64,000 bases of DNA. Source: Symbiodinium natans (lineage: Eukaryota > Sar > Dinophyceae > Suessiales > Symbiodiniaceae). The stretch lies in NCBI GenBank assembly GCA_905221605.1, contig CAJNDS010001846.1, positions 213,501-277,500 of the forward strand. Reading direction: 5' to 3'. The notes under the pieces are model-generated. The model searched no databases and was not told the DNA's origin. It saw only the letters and a program-made list of their open reading frames with translations. Positions 30,541-41,415 of the stretch are shown here, one piece after another (within the stretch, counting starts at the first letter, position 1; each line of letters opens with the position of its first letter). The position numbers and the translations under genes were made by a program.

Positions 30541-32207
30541 ACTGTAATTGCAGGAAAGGCAGGAAAAAAGAAGGGAGACTTCCTTCCCTGGCTCTTTACA
30601 TTCCTCCATCTCCTGCACGAAAAAGGTTTATTCAGGGTAGCGCCATGCAGCCGGCGGCTCCGGGGATGCCGGCACCGGGGGATCAAATCGAGAAAACAAA
30701 CAGATGCTGCTGGGTTCCGGGAGCTCAGAGCGCTCAATCTGGTTGACTGCGAGTGTGAAAAACAAAACTGGCGATCCGGATGAGGGGTGCCTTCGACGCA
30801 GTGGACAACGGCGTGGGACACTTTGTGAAGAACTTGCGTGTGTCATGGGTCGAGGTCACCGTGAGCTCCCATCCCTGGCACAGACGGACAGCTGGGCTGA
30901 TCTGAAACAAGGCCACCTGCTGCGCGGCATCATGTTTTATGTGGACGGTCGCCTTCCCTTGGGGTTGGCTTTGGCCTGAGTCCAGATAAGCAGAGAAGCA
31001 TATACACATAAATATATAAATGAAATTATTTTACTTCGAACATCCCCACCTTTTCGGGATTTGGATTGGGCACTCCAGGAGGGCTTGGGCACTGCAGGGA
31101 GTCCGGGCACTTCAGGGAGACGCTGGGGTAGAAGAGTTCCGGGCGAGGAGAAGAGTTGAATTTAAACTCTAACAAACCCACACCGAAGTTGGGAGAGAAA
31201 AAAACACAAATTGCTGAGCCCCGGGCCTCTGGAGGTTTCGAACCAGTCTCGGCACCTACTTCCTGCGAGGCTGCGAGGCCATCGCACGCCCGGCCATGCC
31301 CGACCCAGATGGAATATGGATAAAATCTTGTCTAGCTTTCTTATATTTCCATGCGCCAATTTGAACATGTTGGCAGAGAATACAAGGGGGACACCCGTTC
31401 CCCGGCTCGTTACCTTCCTGGTTTTACATCTTCTGCGCGACAAACGCAACAAACGTGGTAAGGCAGAGTCTGTAGTTTCATATAACAAGGGCCTCTGCCT
31501 CCACTCCACCAGATGGCTCCGACGCCGGTGCAGAGGTCGATTCTGCAGCCTGGCCATGGAGCACAGGACGACGCTGACCCAGTTCTGGTTGGACTGGATG
31601 CAGCACACCCAGTCTTGGCAGCGGTAGCCGCGGTAGCCGCCTGCCCAAGCCAAGCGCGATCTCGGCCGGAGCGGTCACACTCCCAAAGACAGGCATGGAA
31701 TATGCATATGTGTGTGTGTGTATCTGTCAGTGGGAATCTAATGCGCCTTGAACAGCTCATTAATACCATCCTGTGTCGCCAACCCCCATCGGTCGTCTGC
31801 GTCCTTCTTCCGAACCTCATACGAAGCAATGGAAAGGACAGATACGAAGAGAGCACAACTTCGACCTCGAGCGAGCGAGAGAGAGCGAGAGAGGGAAAGG
31901 GAAAGAGAAAGAGAAGGAGAAAGAGAAAGAGAAAGAGAAAGAGAAAGACAGCAGGGGCTGTCTTTTCGAGTCATTCCCGCCTTCTTGGTAGTGTGAGCAT
32001 GGTTCTGGGTCTTGTCGGCACTGTCAGCTGGCACAGACTCCTGCCAATGCAGAACGGCCACAGTGAGAGAGTGATGCACTCACATGGAATATCGACAAGC
32101 CAATGCATACACTTGCTGTAGCCTTCCCTTGAAGTATGTGAGCTTCACTGGCAGGAACCTGTAGCATCAAATCACGCAAACGCTCCTCATGTGGGTCACG
32201 CATTGCG
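30541..32207. other. Diverged array copies and unassigned sequence
   Basis: 31309-31620 is a diverged copy of the 28.5-30.5 kb unit (ATGGAATATGG, GGCTCGTTACCTTCCTGG, GATGGCTCCGACGCCGGTGC). 31860-31952 is a GAGA/AAGAGA purine run. ORFs of about 90 codons on both strands around 30700-31010 have no recognisable motif. Confidence 0.5.
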
Positions 32208-32844
32208 TCAAGCCCGAGCCTGCAGCGTGGTCCATCTGATCGACGCGTTGCGCGGGTATGAACATGGTTTCTGGAACTTTGCCCATAGCTTCTGTTCCGG
32301 CTTGCCCGCCATCAAGTACTCCACCACTTCCTCCGTAACCCTGTGTTTCTGCAACTTCTCTGCGGAAAGCCAGAAGTTTTTAGGGTTGCTTTCTGGCGGC
32401 ATCCACTTCGCTCCGTCTTCTCTGACAGCAACCAAGATCGAGTCACAAAAGGACTGCCGTGCCATAGCTTAAGCCATCTATTCCCAGGTCCACGCGACCC
32501 CGGCGATTCACCGAAGTCGACCTCAGCTCCCACACCTTGTCACCGTTGATCAACATGGCCAGGTATTCCTTTTGCACCTTCAGCAAGGGAATGGAGCTGA
32601 TGTTGGACTGAGCAAAATGCGGCACGTGTCTGGGGACCATCGCGAACGGCGTCTTGCTGTCAGTCTCGACCAGCAAGGTGTCGTGTCCGCACATTAGTGT
32701 CCGCACATGCGCTGGCTGCCTGGCGCTTGAATCCACTCGAAGAGCAAGTGCACATCGGGCGGGCTGCGTGGCATGCCCCACACGATGTCCACAGGAGCAG
32801 AAACCCAAGGCCGTGCCTGCGGTTGGGGTCAACGCTGACAGCAC
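32208..32844 (-). pseudogene. ASCH-like domain gene remnant
   Basis: The upstream block (32844 to about 32443) ends with IPLLKVQKEYLAMLINGDKV then WELRSTSVNRRGRVDLGIDG. This is the G-x-K-x-x-E-x-R ... RGR pattern of the ASCH/PUA-like fold, which binds RNA or modified nucleobases. The continuation is in another frame (block 32465-32208: ILVAVREDGAKW ... HRVTEEVVEYL). The join falls near 32430-32465, so there is a frameshift or a very short intron. The N-terminal 80 residues are Cys/His rich without a known motif. A fragment or pseudogene is the safest call. Confidence 0.4.
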
Positions 32845-32855
32845 AGGTATATAGG

Positions 32856-33060
32856 CATCCTTATATAAGTGGATAGAATATTTGAAAACCCGATAATAAT
32901 AACCCCCCTTTCCAAAACGACAGATATATAGGGGGGCGTGTAGCCCAGCAGTTTTCGGGGGTCTCGCACCCTCCCTACATGATTTCAGTCATGGTCTGTT
33001 TAGATGAAATGACAGAAATAGAATATCAAAACCCCCAAAAACATTAGATGGAATATTGGC
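32856..33060. repeat. Dispersed repeat copy (B)
   Basis: The partner of copy A at 27541-27657: same order of GGCATCCTTA, TAGAATATTTGAAAA, CCCCTTTCCAAAACGA, AGAATATCAAAACCCCCAAAA and GGAATATTGGC. About 80 extra bases sit in the middle (32930-33010). Confidence 0.85.
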
Positions 33061-33366
33061 TTAAATTTAGGGCCAAGGGGGCGCACCGGACTCAGACATA
33101 TTCTATCTGTGGGTTCTTGCAGCAGGTGGAGGTGCATTTTTGAATGGAAGCAATAAAAGGTATGACTTCCTTAAGACACCAAAAACCATATAAAGCCCCT
33201 CATACGTTATTATAAAGTATGGGAACAATCATATTATCATATGAAAAACAGAAAAAGATTGCTTCCCGGAGCCGCGGCGCGTCCTTTCTTGTCTCGGGGC
33301 TTGATGGGGGCTTCAGAGTACAATGTGAAAAGCCCGAAAATCTTCTATCTATTGATTTTGTGACTC

Positions 33367-33786
33367 TCAGAGATCTTCTATGCCCGTTTTGGCTCGAAAG
33401 CTGCCAAGCCGCGCTTTCATGGACCGTGCATCGGATGGCCAGCCCCAAGGCCCGGCCGACCCAATGCAGCTGTGGCACGTCCACCAGCGAGGATTTCTCG
33501 AGCTCGGGCCACTTGGGGACGAGTGCCGGGGTACTCTCCGGTGCTCATCCAAGTGGCGAGAGGCGAAGATGGCATGCCAGCAGCAAAGGCCATCCGCTGG
33601 CGCCGGCAACTGCTCTACTGGCACAAAGTCGCACCCTGGCGGTGCTGGACGCTTGCCAGGTCTCTGCAGCTTCTTCTGGACATCTTGGAGGAATGTGGCA
33701 TGCACAGCGTTGTGGGCCATGGCGTCTGCCTCGTCTTCCACAGTCACCCGACCTTGTCCACATGGCAGCACGTGGCAGTCCTGCAA
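33367..33786 (-). CDS. Possible OTU-like protease fragment
   Basis: The minus-strand ORF contains QLPAPADGLCCWHAIFASRH. The D-G-x-C-x-W-x-A order resembles the catalytic Asp-Gly-x-Cys loop of OTU-type deubiquitinases. The His-bearing C-terminal part of such a domain is not seen. A competing plus-strand ORF (33219-34082) covers the same bases, so coding strand is uncertain; the neighbouring genes are all minus. Confidence 0.25.
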   Translation of the reverse strand: MQDCHVLPCGQGRVTVEDEADAMAHNAVHATFLQDVQKKLQRPGKRPAPPGCDFVPVEQLPAPADGLCCWHAIFASRHLDEHRRVPRHSSPSGPSSRNPRWWTCHSCIGSAGPWGWPSDARSMKARLGSFRAKTGIEDL

Positions 33787-35579
33787 GGAGAGTGGAAGGG
33801 GGGAAGGGGGCAGAGCAGAGGGGCAGGATCGGGGGAGGGGTGCTTCATTTTTTTCGTGGTTTAGGCTCTAACGGGAAGAGATGCGCAGACAGAGAGACCA
33901 AAATAGCAAAAGGGCCAGAAAGCCACGTTGTCTGCAATAGACTTCACATCTACAAGACACACGTTCGGCCCTTCACTGCTCCCGCAGGCTTCGAGCTGTC
34001 CCTGAACCTGATAGGGTTGCATCAGCTGCGAGTGCAGCTCGAGGTGGCGGCTGTTGCTGTCACAGTGACCCACAGCCTGTGACCGCCTGCGTGTCAGTGG
34101 CATTATCTCCAGAGGTCAACGAAGGACTTGGTTCTTCTGTGGGAATGGAAAGCTCATCCTCGCTCAGCGTCGCCTCAGCACAGGCGAAGTTTGATGCCAG
34201 CATGGCTCCAACCATCCAGATCCAAAGCCTGCCACATCCAAGCGGAAACAACATGGCTGCGCAGCTATCCCAGGTGGTTTCTCCAAAGACAGGAAAAGGG
34301 AAACACGAAAGTTATGAAGCGATCACATGGAATATTCGCTGTCCACTGACGTGGACCCTATTTCCCACGGCGCGGATGCGTAGACACAGCAGCTTGCTTT
34401 CTGTCTGGGCTCAGCTGCACCTCCTCTTTGTCAGCGTCCCACAGACCCTTGAGAACAGGGAGATCCATCGCCACCTATATACTGCAAAGGAGTCTGAGAT
34501 GCTAGTGGCTGCTGACTGAGTGACCAGGCTCGTTCCCACGAAAGCGATATCCATGTATATACATATATACACGCACACAGCCAGCACGCCTACGCGCATG
34601 CAGCACAGTGCCTCTCCCGATCGACTGTTGCATGCGTCTTCCTGCAACAATGTGCAATCTCAGGGGTTCCACGTAGGGTCTCAGCTCGGATGCAAAGAAA
34701 ATGGTTTACACAACTGACTTGGAATATGCAATGGTTTGAGGCTCTGGGGTCTCTGCATCTGCCTCCACCAGCGACCTGCTGAACGGAGAAAGGGTGCCCT
34801 GAGCGTCACACGCTCTGCCATCGCTGTGGACACGGGGTGCCAAGCCATGCAACAGGCCTTCCATCATATTCCCAGGTAGTTTGCCGCCCCACTGAGTCCA
34901 GACACATGTAGCACACTGTTAGCAGCAAAACTCATGGCAGCAAGAAACTTGAGCCCAGAAGCTTAAATCGGCGGGCACAGCAACATAGCGGTGCAAAACA
35001 GAGCCACAGCCACACAGCGAGCAACAAGAAGCAGCAACCGAGCCCGTCACGCATCAACATCAATCTCTCTGGCTCTCGGGTTCTCCTCATTTCCCTCGTT
35101 TTTTTGTATGTTTATTCTTTTGTTCTTGGGAAAAAAGGAGCAAAATACTGTGTGGGACACGCAATGCACATGGCATGGAATAACGGTATCAATGGCATGG
35201 AATAACGGTATCAAGAAGCAAAACTGGCAACACGTGACATGGAATAAAGTAGTCGAGAAAAAACATAGGTTTTAGAAGAACCCGTTTTGGGGTTTTCATC
35301 GCAAATATGCATACACCATGGGCATGGAATATGTCCAGACCCAACCCGTGCACATGGAATATGATTTTTCACGCAGGAGGGGAAAACACAACACTAAGAA
35401 TAATAAGGATTTGAGTTAAAAAAAAAAGGTTTCATATTCCATCTGCAAGCCCGTGACTATAAGCCCTATGCCCTCCTCCCTAAACTCTCTGAGAGCCCCA
35501 GGCCCGCCTTTGACACCAGCCGTGAGGTGAACAGCGAGCAGATCCAGAACCTTTTAAGCTTTTAGGCTGCCTTGCAAGG
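33787..35579. other. Unassigned; several CATGGAATA words
   Basis: GATCACATGGAATATTCGCT (34321-34340) and six further (C)ATGGAATA words between 35172 and 35360 are present. A possible plus-strand terminal exon at about 35490-35560 reads PAFDTSREVNSEQIQNLLSF then TAG, but its acceptor is weak. No other gene is supported. Confidence 0.4.
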
Positions 35580-35718
35580 GGTTTAGGGTTTAGGGTTTAG
35601 GGTTTAGGGTTTAGGGTTTAGGGTTTGGGGTTTAGGGTTTAGGGTTTAGGGTTTAGGGTTTAGGGTTTAGGGTTTAGGGTTTAGGGTTTAGGGTTTAGGG
35701 TTTAGGGTTTAGGGTTTA
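35580..35718. repeat. TTTAGGG array
   Basis: About 20 near-perfect units. Confidence 0.95.
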
Positions 35719-36249
35719 GGTCTTTGGGAAAAGAGTCTCTTAAAGAGGGAACCCTGATATTTCGAACATGTACTTTACACTTCTGTTCGGTTGTTGTTCG
35801 GAGAGAGGGGTTTAGTTTTGGGCTGGCGTTTAGGGGTTTTCTTTTTGTCCTTCAGGCGTTTGGGAGTTTGCATTTGTTTTTTGAAGCCGGGCTACAGCTG
35901 GGTTAAAGGGTTTTAAGGGTTGGTGCTTGAAACTGGAGGGGGGGGCCTTTGGCTGGAGGGGATTCGACTATCTTGGTGGTATGAAGGCTAGCAACACAAG
36001 TCTGTGACTAGAGGTCTACCTGAGGCAGAAATATGAAGAAACTGTTGCTCACGAAATATGGGGCTGGCTCGAACAAGTTTTGGGGCTTTCGCGAAATAGG
36101 AACAGGAATTTAGAACCTAATTTCCCTTGAAAGAGTCCTATGAGGCGGATGCAAGCCCCCTATGCTGCCTCTATGGAGGCTTACATGAACAGCAACTTCC
36201 CACAAACCCTTTAAACCCTAAACCCTAAACCCTAAGCCCGTTCCTAAGC

Positions 36250-36300
36250 CAAGGTGAGCAGCTGCGTGCCCGCCGCCAGAAGCAGCGAGCCGGCGAAGGC
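36250..36300 (-). CDS. Exon island, hydrophobic
   Basis: 51 bases between acceptor GGGATGAAGCTTAG and GC donor CCTTG|GCTTAGG. It encodes AFAGSLLLAAGTQLLTL, a membrane-helix-like segment of exactly 17 codons. It lies between CCCTAAA (36210-36237) and TTTAGGG (36332 on) repeat, like the exons at 11-12 kb. The host gene is not identified. Confidence 0.5.
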
Positions 36301-36600
36301 CTAAGCTTCATCCCATAAGAAGTGGCGCTCACAGGGTTTAGGGTTTAGGGTTTAGGGTTGAGGATTGAGGGTTGAAGGTTGAGGGTTGGGGGTTGAGGGT
36401 TTCTTGTTGGAGGGGGGGGAGGAGGTATGTCCTGGCAATGAAGGTGTCAGGGGTATAGGGCTAATAGGCTTCGGGCTTTGGCGGGTCCGGGTTACGTGGC
36501 TTTCGGGCCTTGAATGATATTGCTTGGGCTTAGGGGCCCCCAAACCATTACAACTCCCGACACCTAAACCCCCAACCCTAAACCACTAAACCGTGTGCTT

Positions 36601-36828
36601 CAACCCTAAACCCTAAACCCTAAACCCTAAACCCTAAACCCTAAACCCTAAACCCTAAACCCTACTGTAAACCCTAAACCCTAAACCCTAAACCCTAAAC
36701 CCTAAACCCTAAACCCTAAACCCTAAACCCTAAACCCTAAACCCTAAACCCTAAACCCTAAACCCTAAACCCTAAACCCTAACCCTAAACCCTAAACCCT
36801 AAACCCTAAACCCTAACCCTAAACCCCT
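36601..36828. repeat. CCCTAAA array
   Basis: About 32 units with a single CTACTGTAAA interruption near 36662 and a few CCCTAACCC shortenings. Orientation is opposite to the arrays on either side. Confidence 0.95.
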
Positions 36829-37515
36829 TCTGGCTGCAGCTCCGCGGCAAGCCGCTGGGCGCGGAGCCGAAAGCGGGTGAAGAGCCACGAGGAGAGGAGG
36901 CCACCTCAGGGCTTCTAGGGCCTTTAGGGTTTAGGGTTTAGGGCTTAGGGTTTAGGGTTTTGGGTTTTGGGTTTTAGGGCTTAGGGCTTGGGGTCCTAAA
37001 CTCTGAACCCTCTAACGAGTGAGGGCTTTTGGGTTTAGGGTTTTGGGTTTTGGGTTTAGGTTGCAACCAAGAGGTTCTGGTGACACCCTTCCGCAAATCG
37101 TCAAGCCCAAACGAAAGCAAGAGGGCTCTTTCACTAAGGCTCGTGGGCAGCTCTTAGCAGGGCTACAAGATACCCTAGACCCTAAACGCAAAAAACCTAA
37201 ACCCGAAACCCTAAACCCGAAACCCTAAACCCTAAACCCGAAACCCTAAACCTCCACTCTAAACGGGCCTTTTCAAAAAACTGCGGCAAGGACCCCCGTC
37301 CTGACGCCACAACCCTTTCCGAGCGGATCCCCTGACCGGCCAGTAATCTAAGAAGCCCTGATGTGGCTCCTGCGTTAAGGGTTTAGGGTTTAGGGTTTAG
37401 GGTTCAGGGTTTAGGGTTTAGGGTTTAGGGTTTAGGGTTTAGGGTTTAGGGGTTTAGGGTTTAGGGTTTAAGGCTTTAAGGGTTTAAGGGTTTAAGGGTT
37501 TGGGTTAGAGTATGT

Positions 37516-37618
37516 GGGGGTTTCCGAAGATAGGTGTACCTTATTCGGGTCCTTATTATAAGGGAATCCTACTGTTTGGGGGGTCTTTTTTTAGGGGTGC
37601 CCTATCTTCGTAAATCCC
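37516..37618. other. Foldback element between telomere repeats
   Basis: Left arm GGGTTTCCGAAGATAGGTGT (about 37518-37537) pairs with right arm GCCCTATCTTCGTAAATCCC (37599-37618). CGAAGATAGG is perfect on both arms. It adjoins a TTTAGGG tract (37377-37505). Confidence 0.7.
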
Positions 37619-37789
37619 TTAATTAAGTTTGACGGGCCTTTGGGGCTTAGAGGGCTGAAAAGGCTGGTAGAGCTTGTCGGCCTTATAGGGCTTTAGAGGG
37701 CTTCATGACCCTAAACCCTAAACCCTAAACTCTAAACCCTAAACCCTAAACCCTAAACCCTAAACAGGGCTGAGTAGGGTCTTTGCGCT

Positions 37790-37861
37790 TTCGGGTGGAG
37801 AAGCCGCCTGCCGCGGCCGCCGACACGTTGCTGAGGGCGGCTTCCGCCAAGAGCAGCGCCT
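37790..37861 (-). CDS. Exon island
   Basis: After acceptor CCCTCGTGCCCGAG the minus strand reads ALLLAEAALSNVSAAAAGGF then STRKRKD. GC-rich codon use and Ala-rich helix composition resemble the other islands. CCCTAAA repeat lies on one side and TTTAGGG (37877 on) on the other. The donor is not fixed. Confidence 0.4.
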
Positions 37862-37876
37862 CTCGGGCACGAGGGA

Positions 37877-38120
37877 GGTTTAGGGTTTAGGGTTTAGGGT
37901 TTAGGGTTTAGGGTTTAGGGTTTAGGGTTTAGGGTTTAGGGTTTTGGGTTTAGGGTTTAGGGTTTAGGGTTTAGGGTTTAGGGTCTAGGGTTTAGGGTTT
38001 AGGGTTTAGGGTTTAGGGTTTAGGGTGTGGGGTTTGGGGTTTGGGGTTTGGGGTTTGGGGTTTGGGGTTCGGGGTTCGGGGTTTGGGGTTTGGGGTTTGG
38101 GGTTTGGATTTGGGGTTTGG
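37877..38120. repeat. TTTAGGG array grading into TTTGGGG
   Basis: About 20 TTTAGGG units, then from 38033 about ten GGGTTTG units. The latter part resembles the Tetrahymena/Oxytricha-type G-richer telomere word. Confidence 0.93.
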
Positions 38121-38544
38121 GGTCTACTTGAAGGCTCATGGGTAGTCGAAGGGGTAGTTCTCGAAATGAGGGGCCATTCTTCAGCCCTCTCTAGAACACG
38201 GCACCCTTATAATGAGGACCTCGAGAAGGACCCCGGAACCAGTGCAAGGGCTTCGGGAGCGAGGCAGTGGAGTTGAAGGCCAGGGTTTACGGGTTCATAG
38301 TTCAGGGTGCAAGCCGTAAACCCTAGCCCCAAGCCCTAAACCCTAAACCCTAGCCCTAAACCCTAAACACTATAGGGACACGCCACGAGCTTAGAAACCA
38401 TATTACAATAAGGGTGCCCGGGTTTGAGTTGGTTACTTCTAAGGAACCTTGAACCAAAAAAATGGGAAAAGGGTGCCAAGGGGAAGAAGGTCCAGGGATC
38501 GCCGCTCCATTTGGGACTTGGGGGTTTAAGGAGTAGGGTTTGAG

Positions 38545-39047
38545 AGAATAACCCTAAACCCTGAACCCTCAACCCTAAACCCTCAACCCTCAACCCTCAA
38601 CCCTAAACCCTAAACCCTAAACCCTAAACCCTAAACCCTAAACCCCAAACCCCAAACCCTAAACCCTAAACCCTACCCCCTAAACCCTAAACCCGGATCT
38701 CCCTCCCTCTTTAAGACGTTAGGGCTTAGGGAAATAGGACTTAAGGAATAAGTATAAGGGAATAAGATTGAGGGAATAAGATTCAGGGATCCCGCTCTGT
38801 AGGATTTAGCGACAGGGGCTTGGGGAATAGGATTTAGAACCTTTAAGGAACCCCCCCTCTCTAGGATTTCGGGATCCCCCCAGCGAACAGGCTTGAGGGA
38901 AGAAGGCTTCAGGGAAAAAGATTAAGGGAATAAGGTAGGGCAAAATTGTATATTGCTACGCCGCTTTAGGATTTAAGGACCCTCTCTCTTTAGGGTTTAG
39001 GGAAAGGCTTTTCAACTTCTGATGAGACTGTCAGTCCAGCTTTTGTC
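38545..39047. other. CCCTAAA tract, then unassigned sequence
   Basis: 38545-38695 is CCCTAAA/CCCTCAA repeat. 38696-39047 repeats the words AGGGAATAAG and AGGATTTAG irregularly. No gene is present. Confidence 0.6.
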
Positions 39048-40658
39048 TCAGAATTCAGGGGGTCTCAGTAAGTGTACAACTTCCGCGTGCCTCTGATCAC
39101 ATGCGATCATCCAAGCAGTGCGGCCGTCGCTGCACTTCACGTCCTCGTCCGCGCCGGCGGCCAGCAGCAAACGCACAATCTCAGCATGGCCGCACTCGGA
39201 CGCCTCTATCAGCGCGGTTCTGCCATCTTCATTCTGCACATCCACCTTAGCACGGAACTCCAGTAGCAAACAAGCGAGCTCGGAGTCTCCCCGCGAAGAT
39301 GCCAAGTGAAGGGCGGTGGATGATTCGGAATCCTGGGCGTCCTTATCAGCATTGGCTTCCAGGAGCAAACGTGCAATCTCAACTTGGCCATCGCTGCAAG
39401 CGATATGCAGGGCCGTGTTGCCGTGAATGAAGCACTGCATGTCTTTCTCGACGTCATGTGCTAGCAACGACCGTGTAATTTCAGCACTTCCCACATCGGA
39501 GGCAACGTGTAAGGCTGTCCAGCCCAAACAACCGTCCTGAACGTCCGTGTGGACACCAGACTCGAGCAGCAGCCGCGCCACCTCCAACCTGTTGCTTTCA
39601 CAGGCCTGGTATAAAGCAGTCTCGCCCCCCTTGTTCGGGATGTTCTTGCTCACACCTGCTTCCAGGAGCAATCGCACAATCTCAACATGACCGCCTGCAG
39701 AAGCAAGATGGAGAGCTGTCTCGCCGCTACTGAAGTCAGCAAAATCAAAACCCTCGTCGGAGTCGTTACCATCAACCACGAAGCACCGAGCCGCATCATA
39801 ATCGGCACCATTTGCCAAGAGCGACTGTGCAATCTCAAGATGGCCAAGCTCGCAGGCAATGTGCAAGGCTGTCCGGTCGTTGCAAGGGTTCTGCGCACTC
39901 ATGTCGACACCAGACTCCAGCAGCACCCGGACAACCTCCTGGCGGTTCCTTGCGCAAGCCTTGTGAAGGGCTGTCATGCCCTCCCAGTCTTTGGTGTTCT
40001 TGTTTACGCCGGCTTCCAGCAGCAAGCTCACAGTCTTAGCATGACCACGCTCGGAAGCAAGGTGCAGAGCTGTCTCCGTGCTGGAGTTCTTAAGGTCCTT
40101 GTCAGCACCATTCTGAATCAGCAAGCACACCACCTCCACATGACCACGATGGGCAGCGCAGTGGAGAGCAGTCCACCCATCTCTGTCCCACCAGTCCGCA
40201 GAAGCGCCCTCTTCTAGCAGCAGCCGCACCACATCGGCATGGCCCTGCCAGGAGGCCACCTGAAGGGCGGTGAACCCACTGAACGGATCCTTCTCATCCT
40301 TCTCAGCGCCAGCTCTCAGCAAGAAGCGCAGCACCTCGACGTGGCCTCTGTGAGCAGCGTAGTCCACGAGCTCCTTCGTGGCTTCCTGCCTCTGTGCATC
40401 GGTAGAGAGGGCCACCAACACCAGCTGCAGGTCCATCGCCTCCAACACGGAGGCATCCTCCAAACGTGAGTCGGACGCACCATGCAAGAGGTGGAACTTC
40501 TGAAGGCATAGTGGGAAGCCGGAGGTCGCACGCATGTGGTGCTTTAGGGTCAGGACCGTTGGTCCACCAAGCCCCCAGCTTTCCCAGGCCGTCGCAACGC
40601 CCAATTCATCCACTGTCAGGGTGAGGAGCTCTTGGGAGACTCCCCAAACACGCAACAT
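39048..40658 (-). CDS. Ankyrin-repeat protein with ubiquitin-like N-terminus
   Basis: An intact single-exon ORF of 536 codons, with ATG at 40656-40658 and TGA at 39048-39050. Residues 1-80 (MLRVWGVSQELLTLTVDELG and the end AMDLQLVLVAL) look like a ubiquitin-like fold; I recall this N-terminus on many dinoflagellate ankyrin proteins. Thirteen consecutive ankyrin repeats follow, from TKELVDYAAHRGHVEVLRFL to GRTAWMIACDQRHAEVVHLL, most with the TALH.A...GH.E..RLLL signature. One repeat carries an acidic insert (VVDGNDSDEGFDFADF). No catalytic domain is present, so a binding or scaffold role is likely, perhaps tied to ubiquitin pathways. Such genes are highly amplified in dinoflagellates. Composition lacks the CAGA bias of the 2-13 kb region. 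Confidence 0.92.
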   Translation of the reverse strand: MLRVWGVSQELLTLTVDELGVATAWESWGLGGPTVLTLKHHMRATSGFPLCLQKFHLLHGASDSRLEDASVLEAMDLQLVLVALSTDAQRQEATKELVDYAAHRGHVEVLRFLLRAGAEKDEKDPFSGFTALQVASWQGHADVVRLLLEEGASADWWDRDGWTALHCAAHRGHVEVVCLLIQNGADKDLKNSSTETALHLASERGHAKTVSLLLEAGVNKNTKDWEGMTALHKACARNRQEVVRVLLESGVDMSAQNPCNDRTALHIACELGHLEIAQSLLANGADYDAARCFVVDGNDSDEGFDFADFSSGETALHLASAGGHVEIVRLLLEAGVSKNIPNKGGETALYQACESNRLEVARLLLESGVHTDVQDGCLGWTALHVASDVGSAEITRSLLAHDVEKDMQCFIHGNTALHIACSDGQVEIARLLLEANADKDAQDSESSTALHLASSRGDSELACLLLEFRAKVDVQNEDGRTALIEASECGHAEIVRLLLAAGADEDVKCSDGRTAWMIACDQRHAEVVHLLRPPEF

Positions 40659-41040
40659 GGCGGAAGACTGGCGGAACGGCCCTCAACCCTGCACCGCTGT
40701 AGGCCGAAATCTTCAACCCTAAGTCCTGAGCGCTCAAACCTAAACCCTGAAATCTCACCCCAAAACTAAACCCTAAGCACGAAATCCCAATTAACCCTAA
40801 ACCCTAAACCCTAAACCCTAAACCCGAAATCCTAAACCCCAGGACCTCGAACCTGCAGTCTCAGCATCTGGGAAGTCTGGGACTGAGCAGCCAACCGTGC
40901 GCCCTTCGTCACATGGGTTAGGGTTTAGGGTTCAGGGTTTAGGGTTTAGGGTTCAGGGTTCAGGGTTCAGGGTTTAGGGTTTCGGGTTTAGGGTTTAGGG
41001 TTTAGGGTTTAGGGTTTAGGGTTTAGGACCACGCCCTTGC
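40659..41040. other. Degenerate telomere-type repeats
   Basis: CCCTAAA-type at 40715-40835 and TTTAGGG/TTCAGGG at 40918-41030. The islet between (40845-40915) has no resolved exon. Confidence 0.8.
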
Positions 41041-41142
41041 CTGGTCGGATCCCCGGGTGACGCTCAGCACGTCGCGCACGAAGAAGAGCACGAAGCTCTT
41101 GGCCCCAGCGCAGATGTAGTAGATCGACCGCTCCCACATGAC
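41041..41142 (-). CDS. Exon island with consensus splice borders, membrane-like
   Basis: 102 bases (34 codons) between acceptor CCGAAGCTTCTCAG and GC donor CCAG|GCAAGGG. The single open frame reads VMWERSIYYICAGAKSFVLF then FVRDVLSVTRGSDQ. It is hydrophobic in the middle with charged ends, as in a membrane protein. TTTAGGG-type repeat lies on both sides. The host protein family is not recognised. The AG|...|GCAAGG borders make this one of the clearest islands. Confidence 0.6.
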
Positions 41143-41338
41143 CTGAGAAGCTTCGGGTTTGGGGCTTAGGGTGTGGGGTTTAGGGTTTCGGGTTTAGGGT
41201 TTCGGGTTTCGGGTTTAGGGTTTAGGGTTCAGGGTTCAGGGTTTAGGGTTCGGGGTTTAATTAGGGCTTAGGGTTTAGGGTTTTGGGCCTTAGGCGTGGA
41301 TGTTGAGAGCCAGAGTCGGAATGCACGGTAGTTCCAAC

Positions 41339-41415
41339 GTTTGCTTTCGCGTTGCGCTCGCGCGAGCGGAAGAATCTTGCGATCTCAGCTTCCCCGGCAT
41401 CGACAGCCAACGCAC
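41339..41415 (-). CDS. Exon island
   Basis: It starts after AGGGTTTCTCGCAG, so the intron end is itself TTTAGGG-derived. It reads ALAVDAGEAEIARFFRSRER then NAKANVG. It is probably an earlier exon of the gene containing 41041-41142; a further candidate lies at about 41700-41770 (SAFRLGEERSPDFRLAAG). The donor is not fixed. Confidence 0.45.

Noticed and set aside
28469-30821. About twenty overlapping ORFs of 60-225 codons on both strands
   Set aside because: All fall in the 574-bp tandem array and repeat the same peptides; no strand or frame is favoured and no family motif is present.
33380-33402. Second spliced-leader relic (CCCGTTTTGGCTCGAAAG, plus strand)
   Set aside because: Several mismatches, on the strand opposite to the genes, and no acceptor directly before it.
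33219-34082. 287-codon plus-strand ORF
   Set aside because: No motif; the opposite strand carries the OTU-like residues. Neither is strong.
36601-36828. True chromosome end
   Set aside because: Telomere-type arrays occur in both directions throughout the window with unique DNA on both sides, so none marks a terminus here.
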